From Gemmatimonadota bacterium (lineage in GTDB: Bacteria; Gemmatimonadota; Gemmatimonadetes; Gemmatimonadales; Gemmatimonadaceae): a DNA stretch of 64,000 bases. This document shows, in pieces, positions 23,398-33,446 of the stretch. The translations under genes and the position numbers were made by a program. The notes below the pieces were generated by a model that was not told the DNA's origin, searched no databases, and saw only the letters and a program-made list of their open reading frames with translations. The stretch covers positions 1-64,000 of the forward strand of contig JADJNZ010000005.1 in NCBI GenBank assembly GCA_016714015.1, written 5' to 3'. How positions within the stretch are numbered: position 1 is the stretch's first letter; the number at the start of each line of letters is the position of its first letter.

Positions 23398-25615
23398 AGA
23401 CCGGGAACAGCATCTCCCGGTACCGCGGCAGCGGCCAGTACGCATCACCGATGCTCACCTCGAGCTTGTCCGACAGCTCGCGGCAGGCGCTCATCGCATC
23501 ATGGCCGGTGGCCGTGAGGAACGCCGCGCACTTCGCCTCGTCACCGTGCAGCGCATGCGCCTTCTTGATCGCCGCGTGCAGCGCCGCCGACTTCGCCTGC
23601 AGCGCCGTCACGAGCTTCCCCGTCGCCTCCGCCGCGGCCTTCTGCGGCACCACGCGGATCCCGCCCTGCTTCGCCTTCGCCGCGGCATCCGCGAGCGACC
23701 CGAGATAGGCGTACCCGGCCGGCAGGATCTGCGTGTCGATCATCTCCGCCAGCGTCTCCATCTCGATCAGCACGTCCTTCACGTAGCGCTCCACGCGCAC
23801 GTGGTAGCGGCTCTCCAGCTCCGCCGCCGTGAGGATGTTGAGCTTGGTGAACAGGTCCTTCACCGGCTTCGTCGTCATCTGCGCCAGCGCCTCGGGCGCG
23901 CGGCGGAGGTTCAGCAGGCCGCGCTTCTTGGCCTCCTTCACCCACGCCTCGCTGTAGCCGTTGCCCTCGAAGCGGATCGCGCTCGTGTCCTTGAAGATCT
24001 TGCGCACCACCTTGAGCGCCGCGTCGTCCACCGAGCCGCCCTTCGTGAGCTCCGCCTTGAGCAGCGCGACGATCTCGACGATCGCCTCCGCCACCACCGT
24101 GTTGAGCGTCATCACCGGGAAGGCGATGCTCTGCGACGACCCGACCGCGCGGAACTCGAACTTCGAGCCCGTGAAGGCCAGCGGCGACGTGCGGTTGCGG
24201 TCCGTGTTGTCCTGCTCGATCTCCGGCAGCTTCGCCACGCCGAGCGCCAGCATCGCCTGCTCCGCCTTGGTGCCCGCGCGGCCGGCGATGATGTCCTCGA
24301 TCATCTTCGTGAGCGCCGCGCCCATGAACACCGAGATGATCGCCGGCGGCGCCTCGTTCGCGCCGAGGCGATGCTCGTTGCCGCTCGTCCCGATGCCCGC
24401 GCGCAGCAGCCCCTGGTGCTTGTGCACGCCCTTCAGGAACGCCGCGAGGAACATCAGGAAGCGAAGGTTCTGGTGCGGCGTCTTCCCCGGCTTGAGCAGG
24501 TTGATGCCGTTGAGCGCGTTGTCCGACGCGATCGACAGCGACCAGTTGCAGTGCTTGCCCGAGCCGTTGATGCCCGCGAACGGCTTCTCGTTCAGCAGCA
24601 CCTGGAGGCCATGGCGCAGCGCCACGTCCTTCAGGATCGACATCACGAGCTGGTTGTGGTCCGTCGCGATGTCCGTCTCCTCGAACATCGGCGCCATCTC
24701 GAACTGGCACGGCGCCACCTCGTTGTGCCGCGTCACGATCGGCACGCCGAGCTTGTAGAGCTCATGCTCCACCTCGGCGAGGAAGGCCTGCACCCGCTCC
24801 GGGATGCCGCCGAAGTAGTGGTCCTCGAGCTGCTGGCCGCGCGGCGGCGCCGCGCCCACCAGCGTGCGGCCGCCCATCACGAGGTCCGGGCGCATCGCGA
24901 AGTGCGTGCGGTCGATCACGAAGAACTCCTGCTCCGTGCCCATCGTCGTGTAGACGCGGAGCGCGCCCGTGTCGCCGATCGTCTCGAGCAGCTCGCGCGC
25001 CGCGTTGGACAGCACCTCGCTCGACCGGAACAGCGGCGTCACCTCGTCCAGCGCCTCGCCGTTGTAGCCGATGAACACCGACGGGATGCAGAGCGTCTTC
25101 GTGCCCGCCGCTTCCATGATGAACACCGGCGACGCCGGGTTCCACGCCGTGTAGCCGCGGGCCTCCCACGTCGCGCGCAGACCGCCCGACGGGAAGGACG
25201 ACGCATCCGGCTCCGACTGGATCAGCTGCTCGGCCGAGAACTTCTCGATCGCGTTGCCCTGCGCATCGAGCGTCAGGAAGGCGTCATGCTTCTCGGCGGT
25301 GAGGCCCGTCTGCGGCTGGAACCAATGGCAGAAGTGCGTCACGCCCTGCGAGATCGCCCACTCCTTCACCGCCTTCGCGACGGCCGGTGCGATGTCGGCA
25401 TCGAGCTTCTTCCCGAGACGCACCGCCTCGGTGAGCTTCTGGTGGACGTCCTTCGGCAGCTTGTCGCGCATCTGCTTCGCGCCGAAGGTGTGGCTCCCGA
25501 AGTACGCCGACGTCGGCTTCGGGTCCGGACGCATCGCCGGCACGTCAGGGATGATCGCCGCGCGCGTGGCGATGGCGCGAAGGGCTTCGGAACGAGGGGT
25601 CGACGAGGCGGACAT
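23396..25615 (-). CDS. glnN: Glutamine synthetase type III
   Basis: 739 residues, the length typical of GSIII (about 700-730) and well above the 450-470 of types I and II. It has the GSIII N-terminal domain (YFGSHTFGAKQMRDKLP, THFCHWFQPQTG) and catalytic blocks including YTTMGTEQEFFVIDR, HNEVAPCQFEMAP, FAGINGSGKHCNWS and NDRNRTSPLAFTGSKFEFRAVGSSQS. It condenses glutamate, ammonia and ATP to glutamine in the cytoplasm. A sigma70-like promoter with 17-bp spacing lies 49 bp upstream. No other nitrogen genes are adjacent. Confidence 0.95.
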   Translation of the reverse strand: MSASSTPRSEALRAIATRAAIIPDVPAMRPDPKPTSAYFGSHTFGAKQMRDKLPKDVHQKLTEAVRLGKKLDADIAPAVAKAVKEWAISQGVTHFCHWFQPQTGLTAEKHDAFLTLDAQGNAIEKFSAEQLIQSEPDASSFPSGGLRATWEARGYTAWNPASPVFIMEAAGTKTLCIPSVFIGYNGEALDEVTPLFRSSEVLSNAARELLETIGDTGALRVYTTMGTEQEFFVIDRTHFAMRPDLVMGGRTLVGAAPPRGQQLEDHYFGGIPERVQAFLAEVEHELYKLGVPIVTRHNEVAPCQFEMAPMFEETDIATDHNQLVMSILKDVALRHGLQVLLNEKPFAGINGSGKHCNWSLSIASDNALNGINLLKPGKTPHQNLRFLMFLAAFLKGVHKHQGLLRAGIGTSGNEHRLGANEAPPAIISVFMGAALTKMIEDIIAGRAGTKAEQAMLALGVAKLPEIEQDNTDRNRTSPLAFTGSKFEFRAVGSSQSIAFPVMTLNTVVAEAIVEIVALLKAELTKGGSVDDAALKVVRKIFKDTSAIRFEGNGYSEAWVKEAKKRGLLNLRRAPEALAQMTTKPVKDLFTKLNILTAAELESRYHVRVERYVKDVLIEMETLAEMIDTQILPAGYAYLGSLADAAAKAKQGGIRVVPQKAAAEATGKLVTALQAKSAALHAAIKKAHALHGDEAKCAAFLTATGHDAMSACRELSDKLEVSIGDAYWPLPRYREMLFPV

Positions 25616-25663
25616 GGACTGGTTGGTTGGGCGTGGTGTTCGCGTTCTTCTGCGAAGAATGCA

Positions 25664-25692
25664 AATCTAGACAAGCATTGTGCAGGATTCAA
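25664..25692 (-). promoter_or_regulatory. Sigma70-like promoter of glnN
   Basis: On the minus strand TTGAAT and TAGATT are separated by 17 bp, inside an AT-richer stretch upstream of glnN, leaving a leader of about 45 bases. This is pattern evidence only. Confidence 0.5.
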
Positions 25693-25792
25693 GCCAAAAA
25701 CGCCTGAAGCGTCACTTCGTGAACGCAGTATTCGCACGAAAACCAGTGCAATCCGCGCGCCGCGCGCGATTGCAGACGGCCGGAAAAGAGCC

Positions 25793-25816
25793 GCCCTCGA
25801 CCGGTCGGCCGAGGGC
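25793..25816 (-). terminator. Intrinsic terminator of the DUF4142 gene
   Basis: Stem GCCCTCG/CGAGGGC with a partly paired inside; on the minus strand it is followed by a CTCTTTT run, the classical form of a Rho-independent terminator. It lies 45 bp after the DUF4142 stop. Confidence 0.6.
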
Positions 25817-25860
25817 GTGAACCGCCTAACTCATTGATTGACAATGTGTTGGCAAAAGCG

Positions 25861-26460
25861 CTAGCGACGCCGAACGGTCTTCGCCGCCGCCAGCTGCTTC
25901 GCGTGACCCAAGTGGGCCTCCACTGCCGGACGGACCTCCACGAGTAGCGCCTTCAGCTCACTGTTCCGGGCCGACGGGATGAGCGCACCGTCGATGGCAC
26001 CCAACAGTGTGACATGATAGCTCACCTCGTTCGCCGCGTACGCGCTGTCGAAGGCGAAGCCCTCCAGGTCCCGCATCCGGAGTCGCTTCGTCTCCGCATC
26101 GTCCCGCAGGTCGAACGAGAGCTGGTTGTCCACCGGCGTCACCTTCAGCCGCGTCACCAACTCCACCGCGGCCCGGTTCACCGATTGGTGGTCCGACCGT
26201 ACCATGGTCGCGAAGCTCCGGATGTCCGCGTCCTGCGACTTGGCCAGCGCCTGCTCGGCGTAGCTGATGTCGGCGTTGTTCGCGGCGACGACGATCGCCG
26301 CGATGTTCGCGTCCGTCAGCCCCGCCACCGGGACCGGCGCCCCGGCTACGGCGGCCGCCGTCGGTGACGCCCCCGGCGTGACGCCGCTCCGGCCGAAGAG
26401 GCTGCACGCGCCGAGCCCCAGCGCCAAGGGAACGAGCAAGAGCGGACGGACGTGACGCAT
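25861..26460 (-). CDS. DUF4142-family lipoprotein
   Basis: 199 residues; lipoprotein signal with LALGLGAC at about residues 12-19. The mature part is helical and matches DUF4142 (ferritin-like, often called predicted outer-membrane protein): DANIAAIVVAANNADISYAEQALAKSQDADIRSFA, MVRSDHQSVN, and a later AANEVSYHVTLLGAID. The role is unknown; such proteins are often stress-related in other bacteria. It is a single gene with its own terminator. Confidence 0.8.
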   Translation of the reverse strand: MRHVRPLLLVPLALGLGACSLFGRSGVTPGASPTAAAVAGAPVPVAGLTDANIAAIVVAANNADISYAEQALAKSQDADIRSFATMVRSDHQSVNRAAVELVTRLKVTPVDNQLSFDLRDDAETKRLRMRDLEGFAFDSAYAANEVSYHVTLLGAIDGALIPSARNSELKALLVEVRPAVEAHLGHAKQLAAAKTVRRR

Positions 26461-26566
26461 GGTCGATTCCCGGTCAGGACGTGGAGGAGCGGCGCCCCAC
26501 TCGTGCGAGGCGGCTATGCCATGACGAATGCAAGCACCGCGCCCGCGTTCCTTCCAGTGACCCCCG

Positions 26567-28033
26567 TCACTGAGCGAGCAGCCACGCGACCACGCGGTCG
26601 AGATACGCCCCCACCACCAGCGTGTGGCCCCATCCGGTCGCGTCCCAGAGTTCGGCGCGGACGCCCACCTGTCGTGCCTGTTCCGCCGAGGCCCGCACTC
26701 GGGCGGCCGGGATGATCGGATCCACCGACGCCGCGACGAACAAGGTCGGGGCCATCGCGCCGTCCGCCGGCGCCGTGCCCGCGCCCGCGAGCACCGCGGC
26801 CGCGCGGAGGCGCTCCCGCTGCAGCGTCGCCAATCGCACCGTCGCGCCGCCACCCATGGAATGCCCGACCACCGTCACCCGCGCCCGGTCCACCGGGTGC
26901 GATCGACCGACCACCGCGAGCGCGCTGTCGAGCGCGGCCGGATCACGCATGAACGCCGTCGTCGCAGGCGAGATCACGATGAAACCGAGCGAGTCCGCCA
27001 GCGCGGCGATGCGCCCCGCACCATAGCCCTCGAGGAACATGTTCTCGTCGGCGCCGGCACCATGCAGCGCCAGCATCACCGGGAGCGGCGCCCCGCGTCG
27101 GGCTGCGGGCGGGACGTGGATCCGCATCGCGACCGGGCCGCCGACCACCTGCATGGTCCGCCAGTAGCCGCCGACCCGATCACGGAACGGATCGCCGCCC
27201 GCCTGCAGGGCGCGTACTTCGCCGGCGACCTCGTCGGCCAGGCGGATCGGGTCGGCGAGGAACTGTGCCGTGTTGTCGTCCGCCGGCCGGTCCACGAGCA
27301 ACGCGGCGCGCGCGCGCACGGCCTCCAGCGCCTGCGCGTCCGCTCGCGGTGCGAGCGCCTCGAGGGCGCCGAGCAGTCGCGTGCGGATGCTGTCCACCGA
27401 CTCGTGCGAGACGAAGAACGAGGTCCGTTGCTGCACGCGCCCGCCCTCGCGCTCGATCAAGACGCTCACGCGCCCCGGAGCGAGCGCGAGTCCCCGCGTC
27501 TCGATCGCGACCTCGACACGAGTGCCTGGCGCGGTGCCGGCGGGTACCCGGAGCGGCACGCGCGCCACCTCACGCCCCGCCTCGGACCGCACACGCACGA
27601 GATACGTCCGGTCCTCCGCCGGTGCTGCGCTGTCGGCGTACATCGGCGTCACCGAGACCACCAGCCGCGCGTCGCGCGCGGGGACGAGCACGCGCGGCTC
27701 GGCGCGGAGCCGCAACGGGAGGAGCGTGCGTGTCTCCCCACCGGCGGCGGTGTCCCCCTCGACGCGCGCCAGCAGCGCATGCATGTCACGCAACACGGTC
27801 GCATATCGCCCGCCGAAGAAGGCGAGCGTCGTCCGGTCGAACGCGGCATTCACCTCGGCGCGCGCCGAGTCGGGAAGTCCGCGGCGCATGACCGCGCGGT
27901 CCATGGTCAGGTATGCGTCCGCGAGGTCCCGGCGGGTGACGGTCGGCGCCTGTGCCGCGACCATCGGGGCGGCCAGACCGAGGAGCAGGAGCGGACGGAG
28001 CAAGAGCGATCGCACGAACGGGCGAGGGGACAA
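26567..28033 (-). CDS. Exported alpha/beta hydrolase (PHB-depolymerase/esterase-like)
   Basis: 488 residues from TTG 28033, preceded by GGAGG at 5-bp spacing and starting a signal peptide (LLLRPLLLLGLAAPMVAAQ). The N-terminal half is helical and beta-rich with no named family. The C-terminal part is an alpha/beta hydrolase: PVMLALHGAGADENMF (oxyanion side), nucleophile Ser in VVGHSMGGGATV, a candidate Asp in VAASVDPIIP, and His in WGHTLVV. It resembles LpqC/feruloyl-esterase-like proteins. The substrate is not known. Confidence 0.75.
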   Translation of the reverse strand: MSPRPFVRSLLLRPLLLLGLAAPMVAAQAPTVTRRDLADAYLTMDRAVMRRGLPDSARAEVNAAFDRTTLAFFGGRYATVLRDMHALLARVEGDTAAGGETRTLLPLRLRAEPRVLVPARDARLVVSVTPMYADSAAPAEDRTYLVRVRSEAGREVARVPLRVPAGTAPGTRVEVAIETRGLALAPGRVSVLIEREGGRVQQRTSFFVSHESVDSIRTRLLGALEALAPRADAQALEAVRARAALLVDRPADDNTAQFLADPIRLADEVAGEVRALQAGGDPFRDRVGGYWRTMQVVGGPVAMRIHVPPAARRGAPLPVMLALHGAGADENMFLEGYGAGRIAALADSLGFIVISPATTAFMRDPAALDSALAVVGRSHPVDRARVTVVGHSMGGGATVRLATLQRERLRAAAVLAGAGTAPADGAMAPTLFVAASVDPIIPAARVRASAEQARQVGVRAELWDATGWGHTLVVGAYLDRVVAWLLAQ

Positions 28034-28176
28034 GCCGACCTCCAGTGGGGACGACAGCGTGGCGTGTGCTGCGAGGTCCAGCGGCACCTCTCCTGCCGAA
28101 CGCGACCCGGCGGGGTCCGGTGCCAGCCGGTGTCTTCCTTGAGTGCGTGGCGTCAAGCGACTAGCTTCCGGTTCAC

Positions 28177-28248
28177 GGCGCCGTGGCCAAGTGGTAAGGC
28201 GGCAGACTGCAAATCTGCTATTCGTCGGTTCGATTCCGACCGGCGCCT
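28177..28248 (+). tRNA. tRNA-Cys (anticodon GCA)
   Basis: A 72-base cloverleaf: acceptor arm GGCGCCG pairs with CGGCGCC, the anticodon stem GCAGA/TCTGC encloses loop CTGCAAA with anticodon GCA, and the T arm has GGTTCGATTCC. CCA is not encoded. It is followed by a purine tract and hairpin. Confidence 0.95.
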
Positions 28249-28286
28249 CTTTGAAGTAGAAGGCTGTGGGCAGGAAGCAGATGGCG
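28249..28286 (+). repeat. GAAGGC-like purine tract after tRNA-Cys
   Basis: The stretch reads GAAGTAGAAGGCTGTGGGCA then GGAAGCAGATGGCG, a degenerate copy of the GAAGGCA tract, and runs straight into a hairpin whose arm begins GAAGGGC, as at the other copies. Confidence 0.4.
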
Positions 28287-28320
28287 GAAGGGCGGCACCC
28301 GCGTGCGGGTGCCGCCCTTC
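28287..28320. terminator. Strong hairpin after tRNA-Cys and hemL
   Basis: A 16-bp perfect stem (GAAGGGCGGCACCCGC and its complement) with only two bases between the arms, so the top base pair likely opens. It lies between the rightward tRNA-Cys and the leftward hemL, so it can end both. Confidence 0.65.
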
Positions 28321-28350
28321 TCGTCGTTCACGTCTTTCCGCATCCAGCCT

Positions 28351-29650
28351 TCACCCTTCCCCCTGCATGCGCCCCAGCGCCTGCGTCACCTCGCCCAGCA
28401 CGGCGTCATCGTGCGCGATCGAGGTGAACCCCGCCTCGAACTGGCTCGGCGCCAGATAGACGCCGCTGGCGAGCATTCCATGGAAGAAGGTCGCGAATCG
28501 TTTCGTGTCCGCCTGCTTCGCGGTCGCGTAATCGTGCACCGGCTGGTCGGTGAAGAAGGTCCCCCACATCGTGCCCAGGCTCGCCGCCTGGAAGGGGATG
28601 CCGCGTGAGCGCGCCCACGCCGTGAGCATCTTCACCATCTGCGTCGCCGCCTTCTCCGCCTTCGCGAACATCCCAGGGCGCGTGAGCACATCGAGCGTCG
28701 CGATGCCGCTCGCCATCGCGACCGGATTGCCGCTCAGCGTCCCTGCCTGGTACATCGAGCCCGACGGCGCGACCTGCTCCATGAGGTCGCGGCGCCCGCC
28801 GTAGGCGGCCACCGGCATGCCGCCGCCGATCACCTTGCCGAGCGTGGTGAGGTCGGGCGTCACGCCGAAGCGCTCCTGCGCACCACCGATCGACACGCGG
28901 AAGCCGGTCATCACCTCGTCGAAGATCAGGACCGCACCGTGCTTCGTGCACATCGCGCGGAGCCCCTCGAGGAAGCCGGGCCGGGGAAGGATGAAGCCCG
29001 CGTTCCCCACCACCGGCTCCACGATCACGCGGCGACCTGCCCGGGGTGCGCAGCGAAGGCCGCCTCGGTCGCCACGAGGTCGTTGTAACCGACCGTCACC
29101 GTGTCGGCGATCGTCCCCGGCGTGACGCCGGGCGAGTCGGGGAGCCCGAGCGTCGCGACGCCCGATCCGGCCGAGACGAGGAACGGATCCGCGTGGCCGT
29201 GATAGCATCCCGAGAACTTGATGAGCTTCACGCGTCCCGTCGCGGCGCGCGCGAGTCGTACCGCGCTCATCGTCGCCTCGGTGCCACTCGAGACGAAGCG
29301 CACCATCTCGATCCCCGGCACCAACCGGACGATGCGTTCGGCGAGGTCGGCCTCGAGCGCGCAGGGCGCTCCGTAGCTCATCCCGGTCGCGACCTGTCGT
29401 TGCACGGCTTCGACGACCTCGGGGTGCGCATGGCCGAGAATCATCGGCCCCCACGACAGCACGAAGTCGACGTAACGCGTGTCGTCCGCATCCCACAGAT
29501 AGGGGCCCTGCGCGCGCGCGATGAACCGCGGCGTCCCGCCCACCGAGCGAAACGCCCGCACCGGGCTACTCACGCCGCCGGGCATGAGGGTCTTCGCGCG
29601 GGCGAACAACGCGTCGCTCTGCGCGGTCGCCGCGCCATGCGTCGACACGG

Positions 29651-29672
<22 letters not shown>
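28351..29672 (-). pseudogene. hemL: Glutamate-1-semialdehyde aminomutase, frameshifted
   Basis: The whole gene is present but split by one missing base near 29028. The upstream part runs from ATG 29672 (AAGGAGG seven bases before it) through SGTEATMSAVRLARAATG to HPGQVAA and hits TGA; the rest continues in another frame with VIVEPVVGNAGFILPRPG, the PLP Lys in TTLGKVIGGGMP, and ends normally. Adding one G would restore about 440 residues, the normal family length. HemL turns glutamate-1-semialdehyde into 5-aminolevulinate for tetrapyrroles. It overlaps hemB by 22 bp and ends the hemC-D-B-L run. A sequencing error is possible; if real, a second source of 5-aminolevulinate is needed. Confidence 0.85.
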
Positions 29673-30667
<995 letters not shown>

Positions 30668-30682
30668 GGGGGGGGTCCTCGG

Positions 30683-31486
30683 TCAGGCCGCGGCAGGGCG
30701 CGCGGCGAAGGCCTGTTGCAGGGCGGTGATCAGTCCGGAATCGTCGTGCGGCTCGGCGATGGCATCGACCGTCAGGCCGCACTCGCGCGCGGCGGCGGCG
30801 GAGACCGGACCGATGCAGACGATGAGCGGTCGCATCGCAGCGCCCGGTCGCATGAGATCCACGCCGGCCGCGGCGAGCCCTTCGACGACGTGGCGCACCG
30901 TCGAGGCGCTCGTGAACGTCATCGCGTCCACGCGTCCGTCGCGCAGGGCGTCCACGAGCCCGAGCAGCGCGACGTCCGCCACGGTACGATACGCGACGAG
31001 AGCGGTGACGAGCGCACCGCGCGCGGCGAGCGTCGTCGCGAGCGCGCCGTCGGCGAGATCGCCATGGGGCCAGAGGATCTGCGCCCCCGGCGCGATCGGC
31101 AGTTCGCGTCCGAGCGCATCCGCCACCGCGCTCGATGGCGTGAAGGCCACGCGGAGTCCTTCGGCGCGCATCGCGTGCGCGGTCGCGTTGCCGACCGCCG
31201 CGGCCCGAAGGCCCTCGGGCCATGCGGCCGCACCGTGCGCATCCGTCACCGCCGACGCGACGGCCCGCACGGCGTTCGTGCTCGTGCAGACCAGCCAAGT
31301 GAATCGCTCGATGTCCGCGGCCGCCTGCTGCAGCGGCGCCGGATCCTCCGGGCCGAGGACACGGATCGCCGGCGCCGCGATCGGCAGCGCCCCTTCGGCG
31401 CGCAGCGCGGCGAGCAGTGGCGCTGCCTGCGCTTCGGCCCGGGTCACCACCACGCGGCGCGCGGCGAGCGCGCGACTCGGGCTCAT
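30683..31486 (-). CDS. hemD: Uroporphyrinogen-III synthase
   Basis: 267 residues, typical length. The family is poorly conserved, but the two-lobed pattern is visible: RRVVVTRAEAQAAPLLAALRAEGA at the start, WLVCTSTNAVRAV, AVGNATAHAMR, then in the second lobe ALVAYRTVA, MTFTSASTVRHV and VCIGPVSAAAAREC. It closes hydroxymethylbilane with inversion of ring D. Its ATG overlaps the stop of the hemC remnant (ATGA), which supports the operon and identity. Confidence 0.92.
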   Translation of the reverse strand: MSPSRALAARRVVVTRAEAQAAPLLAALRAEGALPIAAPAIRVLGPEDPAPLQQAAADIERFTWLVCTSTNAVRAVASAVTDAHGAAAWPEGLRAAAVGNATAHAMRAEGLRVAFTPSSAVADALGRELPIAPGAQILWPHGDLADGALATTLAARGALVTALVAYRTVADVALLGLVDALRDGRVDAMTFTSASTVRHVVEGLAAAGVDLMRPGAAMRPLIVCIGPVSAAAARECGLTVDAIAEPHDDSGLITALQQAFAARPAAA

Positions 31487-32136
31487 CCCGGAGGCACTCC
31501 GGCCGCGAGCGCCTCGGCGAGCAGACCGCCCCCCGGGCCGCTCGAGAGCGCGGCGGCCACATCACGCCCGAGGGTCGCCGGCTCGGTGCCGCGACGCACC
31601 ACGCGAGCAGTGCGACCATCCGGTGCCCCGACCACCGCCGTCAGCGTCAGTTGTGCGCCGTCGATCGTCGCGAAGCCCGCGAGCGGTGCGTTGCATCCGG
31701 CGCCCATCGCCGCGAGGAAGGCCCGCTCCGCTTCGGCGCAGCGACGGCTCGCCGCGTCATCCAGATGCGCGCAGAGCGCGCGCGCGTCGTCATCGGCCGC
31801 GCGTGCCTCGATCGCGAGGATCCCCTGGGCGACCGCCGGCACCATCCGCTCGGTGTCGAGGAACTCGGTGACGACCTGTTGCCAGCCGAGCCGCTCGAGT
31901 CCTGCGGCGGCGAGCACGATCGCGTCGTAGTCCCCCTTCTCGAGCTTCGCGAGGCGCGTATCGACGTTGCCGCGGATGTCGAGCGTGACGAGGTCCGGGC
32001 GCACCGCGCGCAGCTGGCATCCGCGCCGCGGGCTGCTGGTACCCACGCGCGCGCCCTTTGGGAGCTGGTCGAGCGTCCCGAACTTCGAGATGAGGGCATC
32101 ACGAGGATCGGCGCGCCGCGAGAACGCGACGACCGT
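31483..32136 (-). pseudogene. hemC: Porphobilinogen deaminase, 5' part missing
   Basis: Recognisable HemC sequence starts at about TVVAFSRRADPRDALISKFG and runs through GARVGTSSPRRGCQLRAVRPDL, DAIVLAAAGLERLG and the dipyrromethane-cofactor Cys in GAGCNAPLAG to a normal end. Roughly the first third of the protein (about 100-110 residues, including the N-terminal substrate-domain Arg residues) is absent; at about 32136 the sequence switches to pufL on the other strand. GTG 32046 could start a 187-residue product but this would not be an active deaminase. It heads the hemC-hemD-hemB-hemL run. Confidence 0.85.
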
Positions 32137-32138
32137 AG

Positions 32139-32357
32139 AAGGGTGAGCCGGTGAAGACGAGCGAACACGAGAACGTGTTCTTCCGCGATTTCCTCGGCTA
32201 TTCCATCGGAGCGATCGGCATCCATCGCCTCGGCCTCTTCCTCGCGCTCAGCGCGGGCTTCTGGAGCGCGGTCTGCATCGTGATCTCCGGTCCGCTCTGG
32301 ACGAAGGGTTGGCCCGAGTGCTGGGGCTGGTGGCTCAATCTTCCCATCTGGCGCTAA
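32139..32357 (+). pseudogene. pufL: Photosynthetic reaction centre L subunit, C-terminal fragment
   Basis: About 72 codons match the end of PufL: KGEPVKTSEHENVFFRD, then GYSIGAIGIHRLGLF, whose His corresponds to the L-side ligand of the non-haem iron, the last membrane helix, and WWLNLPIWR. A TAG sits directly upstream at 32136-32138, at the junction with hemC. The first 200 or so residues, with four membrane helices and the bacteriochlorophyll-binding His residues, are missing. GTG 32151 with AGAAGG eight bases before it could be translated. pufM begins 11 bp after the stop. Confidence 0.88.
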
Positions 32358-32368
32358 CGGAGATTCCC

Positions 32369-33445
32369 ATGCTCGAATACCAGAATCTCTTCACGCGCGT
32401 CCAGATCCGGACGGCCCCCGATCCGGGGCTGCCGATCGACGAGACGTTCGGTCAGCGCTATGGCACCGGCACGTTCAACTACTGGGCGGGCAAGATCGGC
32501 GACTCGCAGATCGGGCCGATCTACCTCGGCTTCTGGGGGATCGTCTCGCTGCTCTGCGGATTCCTCGCCTTCGAGATCATCGGCCTGAACATGATGAAGT
32601 CGGTGGGGTGGAGCCCCGTCGAGTTCATTCGGCAGCTGCCGTGGCTGGCGCTCGAACCGCCGTCGCCGCAATACGGCCTGCGCTTCCCGCCGTTGAACCA
32701 GGGCGGCTGGTACCTGATCGCCGGCTTCTTCCTCACGAGCGCGATCATCACGTGGTGGATCCGGACCTACACCCGCGCCCGTGCGCTGGGGATGGGGACG
32801 CACCTCGCCTGGGCGTTCGGCGCGGCGATCTTCCTCTACAGCTCGTTCTTCTTCCAGCCGCTCCTCGTGGGCAGCTGGAGCGAGATGGTGCCGTTCGGGA
32901 TCTTCGCGCACCTGGACTGGACCGCGGCGTTCTCGATCCGCTACGGCAACCTGTACTACAACCCGTTCCACGCGCTCTCGATCGCCTTCCTCTACGGGTC
33001 GGTGCTGCTGTTCGCGATGCACGCGGCGACGATCCTCGCGGTGAGCCGCCTGGGCGGCGAGCGCGAGATCGAGCAGATCACGGATCGCGGGACCGCGGCC
33101 GAGCGTTCGGCGATCTTCTGGCGCTGGACGATGGGCTGGAACGCGACGATGGAGTCGATCCACCGCTGGGCCTGGTGGTTCGCGTCGCTGGTCGGACTCA
33201 CCGGTGGCATCGGGATCCTGCTCACGGGCACCGTCGTGGACAACTGGTACCTCTGGGCGGTCAAGCACGGGGTGGCGCCGCAGTACAAGGCGCAGAACAT
33301 CCTGACCCCGGAGCAGCTCGAAGCGCTCCGCGGCCAGTACCCGAGCGCGCTCGATCGCGGATTCCCGACGTACACCGTCCCGGCGCCTGCGCCGGCCGCG
33401 CCTGATACCACTGCCGTCGCGGCGCCCGCGCCGGGAGGGAACTGA
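32369..33445 (+). CDS. pufM: Photosynthetic reaction centre M subunit
   Basis: 358 residues from ATG 32369 with ACGGAGA upstream. Five membrane helices and the quinone-type reaction-centre core are intact: FNYWAGKIGDSQIGPIYLG, QYGLRFPPLNQGGWYLIAG, accessory-chlorophyll His 181 (FAHLDW), special-pair His 201 (YYNPFHALSIAFLYGS), iron ligands His 218 (AMHAATILAV), Glu near 233 (REIEQITDRG) and His 265 (SIHRWAWW). The C-terminal tail, rich in Ala and Pro, is about 45 residues longer than in Rhodobacter or Blastochloris. M works only as a dimer with L, which is truncated here, so function in this context is doubtful. Confidence 0.95.
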   Translation: MLEYQNLFTRVQIRTAPDPGLPIDETFGQRYGTGTFNYWAGKIGDSQIGPIYLGFWGIVSLLCGFLAFEIIGLNMMKSVGWSPVEFIRQLPWLALEPPSPQYGLRFPPLNQGGWYLIAGFFLTSAIITWWIRTYTRARALGMGTHLAWAFGAAIFLYSSFFFQPLLVGSWSEMVPFGIFAHLDWTAAFSIRYGNLYYNPFHALSIAFLYGSVLLFAMHAATILAVSRLGGEREIEQITDRGTAAERSAIFWRWTMGWNATMESIHRWAWWFASLVGLTGGIGILLTGTVVDNWYLWAVKHGVAPQYKAQNILTPEQLEALRGQYPSALDRGFPTYTVPAPAPAAPDTTAVAAPAPGGN

Positions 33446-33446
33446 C

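Noticed and set aside
32139..32357. A small antenna or PufX-like protein
   Set aside because: The sequence aligns with the C-terminal end of PufL, including the iron-ligand His and the last helix, so it is a fragment, not a separate small protein.
32905..32975. Apparent loss of a chlorophyll-ligand His in PufM (RYGN instead of VHGN)
   Set aside because: Aligned with Blastochloris viridis, the accessory ligand is the His of the HLDW motif, which is present at residue 181; RYGN occurs in normal PufM proteins.
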